Assembly (NCBI GenBank): GCA_021464525.1
Contig: JADRCO010000710.1
Span: 1-27,846 of the forward strand
Reading direction: 5' to 3'
DNA length: 27,846 nt
Source of the DNA: Rhizophagus sp. LPA8_4_AMF
Lineage: Eukaryota > Glomeromycota > Glomeromycetes > Glomerales > Glomeraceae
Shown: positions 11,083 to 22,956 of the stretch, in pieces
Layout of the letters: each line of letters opens with the position of its first letter
Position numbering within the stretch: the stretch's first letter is position 1
Made by a program: the position numbers and the translations under genes
Notes under the pieces: generated by a model
Database searches by the model: none
The model's input: the letters and a program-made list of their open reading frames with translations, nothing else
Told to the model about the DNA's origin: nothing

Positions 11083-12743
11083 ATGATGAAATATTTTGTT
11101 TTAATTTTCATCATCGCTACTATCGTTAGTGGATGTAGCGTTAAAGTAAATGCTGCTTCAATACTTTTTGATTTACATACTAGATCGATGCAAAAGTAAG
11201 GATTTATTTTTTATTTGAAGATAGAATTAACGCTTTAAGATCATCGCATAAATTTTAAATTTTAACCTCTATTTCTGTAATTATTAGTCCGCAGGCCGGA
11301 ACAAGTCCCATAACAGAAAATGGTCCACCTCAACCAACGGAAGTACCTTCATCATTACCATTATTTTATTATAACCAAACTATCGATCATTTTAGCAAGA
11401 ATTCAGGAAAATTCTTGCAAAGATATTATGTAAATTCAACTTTTTACAAAGAAGGCGGTCCAATATTTCGTAAGTTTAAATAAAATTTTCTTTTCTTTCA
11501 AAATTTCACTCGTTTATTAACCCTTTTTTTTTTTAATTATGTAGTTCACACACCTGGTGAATCTGGTATTAATCCAATAATACCAACAAGTTCTTTTGTT
11601 AGTCAATTAGCAGCAAGTTTTAATGGAATGTTGATAAGCCTTGAACATAGATTTTATGGTGAAAGTTATCCACCAATTAGTGATTTATCAACTCCAAATA
11701 TGAAATTTTTAACAATTGATCAGGCATTATCGGATTTTGCAAATTTCATAAAATATCCACCGAAAGAATTAAATATTACAAAAGATTCTAAATGGGTAAT
11801 GGTTGGAGGTTCATATGCAGGAAATCTAGCTACTTGGATGAGAAAAAAATTTCCTAACCTTGTATCTGCCGCTTATGCTTCTTCGGCTCCAATAGAAGCT
11901 AAATTAGATTTCTTTGAATTTGATCAAAGGATAGCTAAAGCGTTACCTTGCGCACAAAATATTTCTGATGCTTTTAGATTTGTTTATGATCCTATTTTAT
12001 TATCCGGTAATGAAACTGCCATTTTAGGACTAAAACAACAATTCGGTTTAGAAATGCTTGAAGATAATAAAGATTTTGCTTCCGCTATAAGTCATCCAAC
12101 TGCTAGTATCGTACAAAATTATGTTCCTTCTCAATCTCCTGACATACCTGATCCTATATTGTCCGTTTGCGCTCCATTCGCTCAAGTTCAATCATCATCT
12201 CCTGAAACTTCTGCTTTTATTTATGCTGAAGGTGTTAAAGCTTTTTTAAATCTTACCGGTATAATAACTACTGAGGATAAACTTGCAAAATTCGCTACAA
12301 CTTCAATAAATACAAAAGAAAAAAATGATTTGGCTCCTTATACTTATCAATATTGTAATGAATTAGGTTATTATCAAACTTTTCCAGAATCTTCTTCAAT
12401 AAGTACTCGTTCAAAAATTATAAATATTGATTATTATCAAGGACAATGTGATTTCTTATTTCCTGGAATATCTTCTTCTCCAACAATTAAAAAAACAAAT
12501 AAGAAATTTGGTGGATTTAATGGTAAATTCTCTAAAACTGTTTTTGTCAATGGCGATATTGATCCTTGGACAGCTTTAACTGTTAGTAGTGAATCAGCTA
12601 ATCCAAAAGTAGAAAAAGATACAATCTTTCTTATTAAAGGTGGTTCTCATGTGACAGATTTTGCTCCTGCTTCACCTTCTGATTCTGATTCATTAAAAGA
12701 AGCAAGAATTTTTGTTCATAATACTTTAGTTAAATGGTTGTAA
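11083..12743 (+). CDS. Secreted S28 family serine carboxypeptidase (PRCP-like, 3 exons)
   Basis: Exons 11083-11195, 11288-11469 and 11545-12743 join to 1494 nt, 497 aa. The start is the first of two adjacent ATGs and gives a signal peptide (MMKYFVLIFIIATIVSG, cleavage likely near residue 24). Family S28 (lysosomal Pro-X carboxypeptidase, DPP7, thymus-specific serine protease) is recognised by YNQTIDHF, GGPIFLHTPGESG, ISLEHRFYGESYP, the nucleophile motif GGSYAG (Ser188 by my count), the acid in NGDIDPWTA (Asp438) and the histidine in GGSHVTDF (His467), so the catalytic triad is complete. Such enzymes remove residues next to proline from peptides. Secretion suggests a role in breaking down proteins outside the cell or in the vacuole; whether it acts in symbiosis is unknown. 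A run of nine C lies just before the start. Confidence 0.93.
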
Positions 12744-13689
12744 TAAAATAATCTATTAAAATTATATTAGTATAGTAATAAAGAAAAAGGTAAATTGTGT
12801 GAATGGGAATAATTTTATTTAATTTATTTTGTAATTTTTGTATTTTAATGTAATTACTTTTCTTTTGTTTTTTTTTAAAAAAAAAAAAATTTAATTTTAT
12901 TGCAGTATTGTTCAATTATTTAATAAAATAATAATTAACTAAAGTATTATAGCTTAATTATATTACTGCATACTAATTCTAGAAGTAAAATGTGTGCGAA
13001 TAAGAGAAAACTATGATGTCGACTATTTCTACGGCATTGACATCATCAGGATTGGCATTTCCTTGCTTTATACTCTTAATTTTATCTCTAAAAAGCAGTG
13101 GGGTAATCGATTTAACAAAAAAGACTTGACAATAATTACACATACAGTATATCAATCATTGCGAATGGATAGTCATATCGTTCGAAAAAATTAAAAATTA
13201 GGTAGAAACGTCATAATTATAGTCGTGAACTTGGAATTTACAGTATATGGGTGTTTTATATAGTAAATTGCTGTCATTGCGATCCATATAATCACCAAAT
13301 CGGTTCTGGGATTGTATAGAATGAATTATAGATAGAAATGTTACCGGATATAATGCTAGTTGGAATTACAAATTTTCCTAATAAGTGGAATCCTAAAATT
13401 ATGTATTTTGGCCAAAATTACGATATACGGCCAGAATTATAATTTATAAGTGATCACAAAAGAAAATTTAAATAATAAAATAATATCAGATATACAGTAT
13501 ATATATATATGAATTAACTGATTTTAATTGATTTGTTAAGATAATTTAATTATTATAAATGAAACATATATATGAAACATATGAATTTAAGCCAAATAAT
13601 TTCATTGTAAAAATTGAAATATTTCAGTTTGAGAGGCCTAAAATTGATGATTTTATACTAAAAAAAAATATCCAATTGCGTAAATTTTA
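12744..13689. other. Intergenic spacer with a faint coding-like patch
   Basis: Mostly A/T sequence with a T-tract/A-tract junction near 12870 and several ACAGTATAT words (about 13144, 13240, 13493). At about 12990-13125 the base composition rises, and the minus strand holds an open stretch of about 50 codons with a protein-like feel (including GNANPDDVNAVEIVDI) but no recognisable family and no clear start. I read it as a decayed gene fragment at best. Confidence 0.3.
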
Positions 13690-13895
13690 TTATAAAAATA
13701 TGAATCTCCTCCTCCACAGAAATGATCGTCAGCTCTAAGCCACATTTAGTCATGTGGTTAAAATACGCGTTTCTGTATACTTTTTCTTCTTCTGCATATT
13801 CTTCCCGCCGTACATGTCTACATGAATATTTTCACAAATATTGCCATTATCAGTCTCATGATATTTGTATTGATCTTTGATGTCCATTGAGGCGC
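13690..13895 (-). pseudogene. Unrecognised minus-strand coding remnant
   Basis: This patch is richer in G and C than its surroundings. On the minus strand one frame reads about 57 codons with a strongly protein-like charged segment (REEYAEEEKVYRNAYFNHM, followed by TKCGLELTIISVEEE), and a second frame overlapping it upstream is open for about 46 codons. I do not recognise the family. It lies directly beside the Fic-domain fossil but on the other strand, so it may be a separate dead gene. Function unknown. Confidence 0.3.
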
Positions 13896-13970
13896 ATTGT
13901 TGGGGTGAAGAAACTTAAATACATTTGAATCATCATTAAAAGAAAATTTATTTGTTTTTTTTTTATACAG

Positions 13971-14726
13971 ATGGCCTTGGTACATTCCAAATTTGACTTC
14001 CTAAGTAAATCTTGGTGGAGACCAGATTATGATGAACGTATTCCTTGGTGTTTCATCTCAAATACCAAGCGCCTCCAACAAGCCAAAGGGTTCCATGGAC
14101 CTTCATCGCGAACATTATTTAATCGAATGCATTTCAGCGGAAGGCAATGTAGACCTCGATGTTATAAAACAGCTGTTAAAGAAATCATAGTTTAAAGTTT
14201 TTTTAAACTACGTTTGCGGAATGTTTTTCCAAGAATGATTTACGCTTGGCAAGTTATATTTGCAGAATAACACTTGGCAGAATAATTTTTGGCCCATCTC
14301 GTTCTTTGCACCTATCTAAAATGTCCAAAATCTTCACGATGCCATTAACGATATTTTCCCATCCATCTTCTTTCCCAGCCTTCCAATGGATCGCTTTATG
14401 CTTTTGCTCGCACAGCAGTTGCATCAGCAGGTTGACAACGGGTTGATTGAAGAGCTATTCCGACAATATCAAGAAAAATTGGGAAAGAGGAATTGGTTGG
14501 ATGAAGCTATAAATTTGGGACGTGCTTTTTCTCTCACTTCTTGTATATACATCCTTTTACGAATGAAAATGGAAGGGTAGTGTCACTTTCTTTGTACAGA
14601 GAAACGAGAACACGGGATTTATATTTACAGTGTCTGCGAGCATCAAGGTATCATGAGCCATTCATGCTCAACGCACTCGCTACTTTTATACTTGAGAATG
14701 TATACACGACATCATATGTACAGTGA
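13971..14726 (+). pseudogene. Broken Fic-domain (AMPylase-like) gene
   Basis: Plus-strand coding-like patches with raised GC content end in a clear Fic signature, HPFTNENGR at 14550-14576, followed by a typical post-motif helix region (RDLYLQCLRASRYHEPF). In the Fic/Doc (Fido) family the histidine and the arginine-glycine part of this loop drive AMP transfer from ATP to target proteins. The rest of the expected domain is scattered over different frames, and no intact reading of useful length remains, so I call it a fossil with several breaks. It could instead be a multi-exon gene whose introns I failed to find, but splice signals are poor here. Its higher GC content than the neighbours might mean a foreign origin. 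Confidence 0.5.
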
Positions 14727-15625
14727 TGGGTATAGATATTCAGAATAATGATTAATGTATATTTTATATTTTAGCACACATCTGCAAAAGAAATATTTCG
14801 TAGCTTAAAAAAATATTATAATTACATTTATGCTGTTTTTAGGAATTCTTTTTTAGTCAGGATTAAGAGTTTAGAGTTATATTAGAGTATCAGAACTAAC
14901 TTGACTTAAAAAATTATCATATATGTTGTTTTTAAAGAATTCGCAGAAATCTAAAAGTCTTTCATGCCTGATACTTTTTTGGGATACTCGAACAAAATTT
15001 AATGGGTAGCAAATATCCAATATTTGTATACATGGTTAAATCGAAAAATTTATTGCACAGAATACATCGCTCTGATCAATTTTTCACGTTGCAACAATAA
15101 TGCATAATATATATCTAATATATACAGTACATTGACCTCTTATATTATCCTTCTACTACATGATCGGCGATTCAATATTTTTTAATTGGGACTGAATCTA
15201 CATACCTGCATATTATAAACATAAAAGGGAATCATATTCGTACAGATACAATATAACAGTATGGTAACATGCATCTTAGACATGTGATTTTGATTATTAA
15301 TTGATGCGCGATAAAATCATCTAACCATTTATACTTGCATTTATTCGGCGTGGGACTTACGGCGTAGAAGAGGCGAACTGGGAACAAATAAATTTTTGCG
15401 AAAGTATGTCGGATGAAGACAAATAGTTTTTTTTGTAGTAAAAAATTATCTGTTATGCATAACACAATCTACACGTCAAGTAATACAATATCTTTAAAAA
15501 ACCTAAATGATAGTCATTACATTAAATAAATAACCGCCTGGAATTTAGGTATTCAGAACACTTATTCTCTCCTCCTCTTTCCTTTTTTTCTATCGTATAA
15601 TTTAAAAAATATAATTTAAAAAAAA
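14727..15625. other. Intergenic region and anoctamin promoter
   Basis: No gene supported. A pyrimidine-rich tract (about 15563-15592, CTCTCCTCCTCTTTCC-type) lies 35-60 bp before the anoctamin start codon, a common feature of fungal promoters. The minus-strand frame at 15232-15465 has no recognisable protein and no splice context. Confidence 0.4.
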
Positions 15626-18600
15626 ATGGCAGGCAAACAAGAAAATAGTGACCAAGTAGAAATTACAATATCGGAAGTAAGGAATTGATATCTTTTTTTC
15701 TAATACCTTTATGTCAAAATATTAATTTTTTATGTTATTTCAAGGAAAAAAAACCTAAAGATGAACATACACTTAAAATACTTAATTTTCTTGGACATTC
15801 GAATCGTTCATCAACATCACTTGAAGGCGATGACGATGATGAATTAATAAAATTGGAAATTATTCATGAACAAGTTGAAGATCATCGTACTTTACTTTTA
15901 ATCAATGAAGAAGATCAAATTTTATATCACAAAATCAAAGAATGGTACGAAAAAGATCCTGATTGTAGTCTTGAAAATACAATTTTAGAGTTTGGTAAGA
16001 AAAAAGTTTTTTCGGAAGATTTCGGAAACCCTGTGGCGCAGCAAATTTATATAAAAAAATTATTTTTTAGATCCTGATAAATATCGTAATTCTGATGCGC
16101 TTGCAAAAGTGGTATATAATTATCCGTTACCAGATTTTATTATAAGATATAAGGATGACAAAAAAGATGAACATCGAAGTGAAAAACAAATAATGCGTGA
16201 TAACTTTGAGATTTTACTACTTCAAGCTGGATTAATTCTCGAACGCGAAGTTGATACAGATGGAATTTACACTTATGTTAAAATCATTGCTCCATTTAAT
16301 ACATTGTGTGAAATTGCTCAACGAATAAAGCTTAAAGCTCGGATAAACGTACGTTTAAAATTATTTTTTTTTTTCAGTAAAAAATTATTAATGTTTTTTT
16401 CCTTTATTTAGAAAGAAAATTTACCTAGTGATTTGTCGGTTCTTGATCGTTATAGATCATCTGATACTCTATTTACCAGGATTATTAAACATTTCGTATA
16501 TGAAATAGAGCTCAAAAAAGATGCATCGATTTTTAAAAGAGAGAATTTAAGAAGATATGAGGGAGCAGAACGTAAAAAAAATATAGCAGACATTGCATTA
16601 AATTTCTTTAATACTTCAAGGAGGAATTTAATGGTTCATAGAGCGATTATTACAGCTAATCTTATTAACAAAAAAGAAACCTTACCAGATGGACAAACGG
16701 TATATGTTAATAGAAAAATAGAAGCTTTAGATATTAAAAAACTTATTAATAAAGGCATTTATGATGAACTTTATCCAATTCATGATGGTCCTTCAAAATA
16801 TAAAGAAGATTCAAAAGAAAACAATAATCTAAGAGCTCAGCTAGAAGAATTTTGGGTTAAAAGGGGTCTTAAGAGGCAACCGATAGATAAAATAAGAGTT
16901 TATTTCGGTGAAAAATTAGCTTTATATTTTGCTTGGTTAGGTAAATAAATAAATTAATTAATATAATTAATATATACTTTCTAAAAAAGTAATCTATGAA
17001 ATAATCATATCAATATTATTATAGGGTTTTACACATCATGGTTATCTATAGCAAGCATTGCAGGTGTAATTGTAGTAATTCATGGATTAATTTACATGTC
17101 AAGGTAAATGGTTATCATAATTTCATTCGTTCTAAGATATTTAATTGAAATTATAAATAGAACTTTTTTATTTTTAGAACAAATTTTGAAAATAGTACCG
17201 ATAAAATTGCAGCAATTTGGGACAATGCACTCACGGCGCCTTATGCACTCTTAATGGCAATTTGGGCCACACTTTTTTTAGAAACATGGAAAAGAGTAAA
17301 TGCATCAATACAATACGATTGGGATGTTCTTGATTATGAAAAAGATGAACTTCCAAGACCCGAATTTTATGGAACTAGTAAATTAATACTACTATATTTA
17401 AAAATTTATAATCGAATAATAAAATTAATTTTTATTTATTCGTTTTTTAGCACTTCGGGTATCTTTAATCACTTTGAAAAAAGAAATTGTATTTCCATTT
17501 AGAAAAAAGTTAGTAAAAATTTTTATATCAATAGCGATAGTTTTAGTTTCGGTAAGTAAAAATTCATATGCTGATTTATTGTATAAAAAATATATTTATA
17601 CACAAATATTTTCCTATCTAGATTGGAATCGTACTTGTAACTGTGGGAGCTTTATTGTTATTTCCAGATAAATTGCAAGTGGTTAAAAATGTTAAATATA
17701 TAGGACCAGTTATTACCGCTTTAATAAATTTAGCAACTATTATTATATTAAACCTGGTAAATTTTCTTTTAATTTTTTATTATTATCATTTATTATTATT
17801 ATTTTGATGAATTGGATGGTAAGTTCATTATTTGATTAGGTATATAAAAATGTAGCAAGATTTCTTACGGATTTCGAGAATCATAAAACTGAAACTCAGT
17901 TCGAAGGTACTGTATATGTTTAAAAAGTTGAATTTTATACAAATAAGGATCTTTTTTAACAAATTCTTATTGTCGTAGATTCATTAATTCTTAAAGCATA
18001 TCTCTTTGACTTTATCAATTTTTATTCTGCATTGATTTATCTTATGTTTTCTGAAGTAAGTTACTTCACAATTAGATTATTTTCTTCCCTATTAGTTTTT
18101 ATAATTTTTTTTTTTCCATTAATTAGGGCAATTCATGTGCTGATAATTGTCAGGTAAGTTGCTTATAATAAAGATTCTTAGAATTTATTTATAATAATTT
18201 TCTCTATTTTATATTTTACTAGGACGATGTATGTCGCGAAAGGTGTACTCAACAAGTAAGTATATTGTTTATTTATTAGCTATTAAATTTCTATCTCCTA
18301 AAAAATATTTATTTCTAATTAGGGCAAAGGGTTGACTTTACTTACGATTCAACTTGCAATTATTTTTATTGGTAAACAACTTTTTGGGCAAATTCAAGAA
18401 ATTTTAATTCCGTATGTAGTATACTTCATTAGAAATTCTTGAGTAGAGTAAAAATTTCTTTTTTTCTAACATGAACAAATTTCATTCAAAGATGGTTAAT
18501 GAGTAAATGGAATAAAGCTAAATCTGCAGTGGATCGAGAATTATTGGAAAAAAAGTATGCAGATTCCAGTAGGAAGAATAAAGAAATTCCACAATGGGTA

Positions 18601-19363
18601 GAAGATGATCATTTGGCAGGATCTTCGGATTCCATTAGGCTTGAATATGAAGAAATGGTAATTCAATTTGGATTTCTTGCGTTATTTGGGGTTGCTTTTC
18701 CATTAGCACCATTGTTTGCTTGGATTAATAATGTTATTGAAATAAGATCTGATGGCCTTAAAGTAAGTAAATAAAGAATATTTTTACATGTCTTTATTAA
18801 GTGTAATAACTTTGTTCTAAAAAAACTCTTCGATAGTATATTAAAACGTTACAAAGACCAGTCGGGTATCAAGCACAAGACTTAGGAATGTGGGAAAAAA
18901 TTATGAACATAGTATCATTCATAGCAGTATTAACAAATGCAGTAATTATAGCTTTTCATTCAAGATGGATGGAAAATCAATTTAAAAAATATACAGGTGA
19001 TGATGAAAATAGATTGTTAGTTGCTAAACTCGGATTTGTACTTGCCTTTGAGGTAAATTATATAAAATATCATTTATTTTACCTTTTAAATTATTTATTT
19101 TACTAATCTATTTATTTTTATTTAACAAAAAGCATCTTGTGTTTATTATTAAATTAATGTTTGCATATATGATACCGGATGTACCAAGGAAAGTTAGAAT
19201 TGCAATAGAGAGAGAACGATATCTTTCTAGATTAGTGTTAGAAGGTGAATCACCTGCATTTGATGAATATTGGAGTGATAAAAAAGATGATTCTTCTCTA
19301 TTTTCTGAAAAAGGTTCTTTATTATTACCTCGTAGATTTACTAAAAAATTCAAGTCTCAATAA
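15626..19363 (+). CDS. Anoctamin / TMEM16 family membrane protein (16 exons)
   Basis: Exons: 15626-15676, 15745-15994, 16071-16348, 16412-16940, 17025-17103, 17178-17377, 17451-17551, 17622-17756, 17840-17906, 17979-18055, 18127-18153, 18223-18255, 18323-18411, 18492-18762, 18837-19052, 19133-19363; 2634 nt, 877 aa, all GT-AG. A cytosolic N-terminal domain (about 1-370) precedes a TMEM16 membrane domain with KLALYFAWLGFYT, AIWATLFLETWKR, ELPRPEFYGT and EYEEMVIQFGF. Of the six TMEM16 calcium-site residues, E635, E690, E693, E722 and D726 (my count) are kept, but the site of the TM6 asparagine (mouse TMEM16A N650) is Gly631. Fungal relatives are lipid scramblases or ER-plasma membrane tethers (Ist2), so scrambling is the likeliest role. 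It converges with the BTB-TLDc gene. Confidence 0.95.
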
Positions 19364-19798
19364 TTTTTTTTTTTTCTTTATAATAAATATATTTATTAAT
19401 ATAAACATTTTTTATTTTAAATTTGTAATAATATTATTTAATGTAACTTTTAATGTAACTTTTTTAGTTAACTTAGTAAAAAATAAAAAAAAAATTAACG
19501 CATTAGTCTCATAGTATTTCTGCAAATTACACATGATTTTGATCTTGCAAATCCGACATATGTAAGAAATTTCCGCAAATTATAAACATTTAACCCGGGA
19601 CTGTTTTATAGTTAAAAAAAAAAAAAATTTATTAAAAGCAAATAAATTAAATAAAACAATATATGTGAATAATATAGATGCAAAAAAAATGTTGAATAGT
19701 TGAAATTGTTCATTTATGGATTACTCATAGAATATTATAAAAATCGGGAGTTATTCACCCCCTGTTTCCCCTATTTTAGTTCCCTCCTTTACCCCTAT
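19364..19798. other. Convergent 3' spacer with a G-rich (minus strand) 3' UTR element
   Basis: This gap lies between the convergent 3' ends of the anoctamin and BTB-TLDc genes. Most is A/T-rich with T- and A-tracts that fit 3' processing signals. At 19758-19795 the minus strand holds four G runs (GGGG, GGAGGG, GGGG, GGGGG) beginning four bases after the BTB-TLDc stop codon, able in principle to form a G-quadruplex in that gene's 3' UTR. Confidence 0.5.
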
Positions 19799-21325
19799 TC
19801 ACTTTTTAACTACTTGAAATACTTCATATTCTAATACCCAAAATTTAGATAAAGTAGTAACTCTCTCTTGATAATCATCTTTATCGGAAGAGCAGCTATC
19901 ATAAGCATTAAAATTTTGTTTCATCCATAAATCTTTGTCGCCAAAACAAGGGCCATGAGATTTATCTTTTACACGTATAGCATAACCAGGTCTACTTACT
20001 CTTGATAATTTAGCGTCCGCGATATTACCTTGTTTAGGAAAACTAAATAGAAAACTATTTTGAGTTGTAATACGAGAATCCCCAGTTGTCCATTCAATGG
20101 GATTATAACCACCAACTAATTCACCTGAATAAGCTATTTGCATTACAACAATAGTTGGACCTTTATGATCACATTTTTCATGAAAAATTTCGGATTCAAA
20201 CCCATCTTTACTACCTCTAACTAATAATTTAAATTTATATGGAATATCTTCAAATTTATAAGGTTTACCATCTTTTCTATCTATCCAATCACATAATCTC
20301 GCTACATGTTCTTGTTTTATTAATGTTGAATCAAATGGAATCAATCTTGGTTTATGTAATGGATTAATAGGTCTACTACTTGGTTTTAAATGAAATTTAA
20401 TTATTTCTTCTCTTAAATCTTCTGGTAAAATTGAATTATAAGGCCAAACTTTATCATAAAAATCAGTTGAAGAAATTTCAAAAAATCTTATTAAAGGTAT
20501 GCAATTTTTTAGAATCTTTTGTAATTCTATAAAATCCATTTTCTCCCATTTAGAAACATTTACAGGTGGAACAAGAAAAGAATCATTAAATTCGTTAGAT
20601 GATGAAAAATTCATTTGGGCAATACCCCATTGAATTAAATGATCCCAAATTTCAATTTCTTCGGTTTGTAAATCATCTCTAGATAATAATGGTAATAATA
20701 ATGATTCTTCAAATGTTGAAAAATCTTCAGATTTGAACACCAATAAAGGATTTTTACAAATTGTTTCTAAACAAAAATCTTGTAACTTTTTACATCCTTC
20801 ACGTGGGTTTATCGTACGATGCACTCTAACTACATTCTTTTTCATCCACTCTGATTTGTTATGTAATAAATAATCTTGTACATGATTAAATAATTCTTGC
20901 AATAATAACTCGTCTGATGCAATAAGTAATTCGAGAATATGTGACGGATCTTGATTGTTTAAATCTATGGTTCCAGAATATATATACCTTAATTTTTCAA
21001 AAGAGAAAAGGCATCGTAAAAATTAATTTCACTTCGATGTAAAACGGTTTACATCTTTAAACATAACAACTTACTTGAGAATTATTTCGAAGACAGCTGG
21101 AGAAACATTTGGTTTAGTAAATACCGTAGAACCATCTTCTTTTCTAGCCCAATCATTTGATAACGCTCTTTTAAAGTATGGTGATCTTGCTCTAAGAATT
21201 ACTGAATGGGCTTGAAACGTTTTTTCATTTTTTTCATCGCCGACTCTGATAATAACATTATAATCATCTGAATGATCAAGTAATACGCTAAAATCTTTTG
21301 AAAGACTAGTAAAAAATTCTGACAT
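19799..21325 (-). CDS. BTB-BACK-TLDc domain protein (2 exons)
   Basis: Exon 1 is 21325-21075 and exon 2 is 20987-19799, joined across a GTAAGT...TTAAG intron; 1440 nt, 479 aa. The BTB domain (about 1-120) shows DYNVIIRVGDE, FQAHSVILRARSPYFKRAL and, across the splice, a KYIYSGTIDL segment. The BACK region (about 120-235) includes LLIASDELLLQELFNHVQ and WDHLIQWGIAQ. The TLDc domain (about 300-478) has a KDGFESEIFHEKCDHKGPT stretch, GGYNPIEW and the closing KFWVLEYEVFQ. BTB partners often act as Cul3 ubiquitin-ligase adaptors, and TLDc is linked to oxidative-stress protection and V-ATPase binding. This architecture is greatly expanded in Rhizophagus, so this is probably one of many paralogues; its target is unknown. 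Confidence 0.95.
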
Positions 21326-21363
21326 TATGCTACTTTACAAAAAGAGAAGGGGAATGATAACCA

Positions 21364-21413
21364 CAAAAAAAAAAAAAAAAAAAAAAAAAATAAAAAAAAA
21401 AAAAAAAAAAAGG

Positions 21414-21447
<34 letters not shown>
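21364..21447. repeat. Long A homopolymer tract upstream of BTB-TLDc
   Basis: Over 80 bases are nearly pure A, broken by only one T and one GG, starting 39 bp upstream of the BTB-TLDc start codon (T-tract on the coding strand). Poly(dA:dT) tracts exclude nucleosomes in fungal promoters, so it may be part of the promoter; it is also a place where read length errors are likely. Confidence 0.7.
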
Positions 21448-21449
<2 letters not shown>

Positions 21450-22956
21450 AAATTAACAAAGAAAAAAATTAAATTTTATGTTGAAAAAGTTGTGTTAAGG
21501 AAAGAAGTTGTGAGAAATCTATTCTTCATTAAATAAGTGGATGGGGATGATATTTATAGAATAAAATTGAGATCGGCTTGAATGATTAGCTGCATCATTT
21601 ACAACATACTTTCCGAATATCGGAATCAAGACATTGTTTACCTTTTTTTGCATAAAAATATATTATATACTTTATATTACATCAATAGTGCTTTAAAGTG
21701 ATATATAAGTAAAAATGATAGTCAAACTTTTTTTTTCACATTGTATTCACACTATAAAGACTAGCATCAATTTTTGAAACGACAAGTTTCATCATTTTTA
21801 ATAACACAAATTATATTGTTAATCAATAATATGTTAGTAGCTGAGTTAGATATTTTGTAATAACAAAAATATTTGTAATCTCTAAGCAATGTACCGCAAG
21901 TGCATTTGGCACATCTTCTACTAAATATAGTATACTGAACTTTTTCTTTTTTTATTGGTTTAAATTATAAGCACAATAAAATAATAATAAAAAAATGTTA
22001 TGTGCGGTGTTACGGTAAATCAGTGGATAATTGGATGGTTAATAAATAATGTAATCATATGTGGGCGGAATTAAACCTTTCCTGAGATTCTTTTTAAGTT
22101 TAGCTGCTTCTTTAATCGTTAGTAAAGGACCAACCGCAGATGCCCGAAAGTAAAAAATGCGCGTAGAATTCACCCGAGATTTCGAACGTTATTATTTTGA
22201 GTTTTACTTGTAAAGAAAGTTTCTGTCCTTAATTCAGAAGAATGGAACGATTTACGGGGCTTATTAATTATCAGTTTCCGTATGAATCATACAAATTATA
22301 AATTAAGGCTTAATGTTTAGAAAGGGCTTTGTTTTATTTATTTCATTCATATGACGCTAATTGTTTATTCATGCATTCTCATGATAAGTAATTACTACGG
22401 CATTGTATAATAATTATAAATCATATCTTACCATTCTGATTATATTATTATATTAATGAAAATTTAAATGACAATCCCGAATATGAATAAGTCTATATAA
22501 TAATAAAATTTTCCTCAAAAATCACGTGATAATATCTTTTTAAGAAATATTGAATACTATAATTTTAAATATCACACGTTCACTTCTCATTAAGCATGAA
22601 CAAGAATAAGTAAAAAGGTAAAACAGAAATATCATATGACTGACATCATCCTGTATTAATATTATAAAATTGTAAATATACTAACATTTTGACTTTTAAT
22701 TAATTCCAATTTTAATTTCTATTGGTTTAACTACAAATTATAGGTGAAACTTTAGAATTACTCTTCTGTTATTTGCTATAATTATAAAAAAGAAAAGAAA
22801 TATAAATTTCAAAATCTTAAATAATCTCAGAATTTGTTATATTTAACTTTTTATTAAACTATTAGAAGATTTGATAGTATTGGAAATTATTTAATTAATA
22901 TATATAGAAACTTCCAATCAAATTTCTATATTATTATTAAATAAAATAAGCAAGTA
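21448..22956. other. Intergenic AT-rich region
   Basis: No gene supported. A patch of higher GC content at about 22050-22200 has a 49-codon minus-strand frame with protein-like content (GPLLTIKEAAKLKKNL, followed by RKGLIPPTYDYIIY and a stop) but no start codon and no family that I recognise. It may be a C-terminal exon fragment of a lost or transposed gene. The rest is A/T-rich without structure. Confidence 0.35.

Noticed and set aside
15232-15465. Minus-strand frame of 77 codons before the anoctamin
   Set aside because: No recognisable family or start context; a patch of mixed composition only.
19245-19514. Plus-strand frame overlapping the end of the anoctamin
   Set aside because: Different frame from the last anoctamin exon and low-complexity F/N/I after the stop.
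21327-21536. Plus-strand poly-lysine frame
   Set aside because: Produced by the A homopolymer tract; not a gene.
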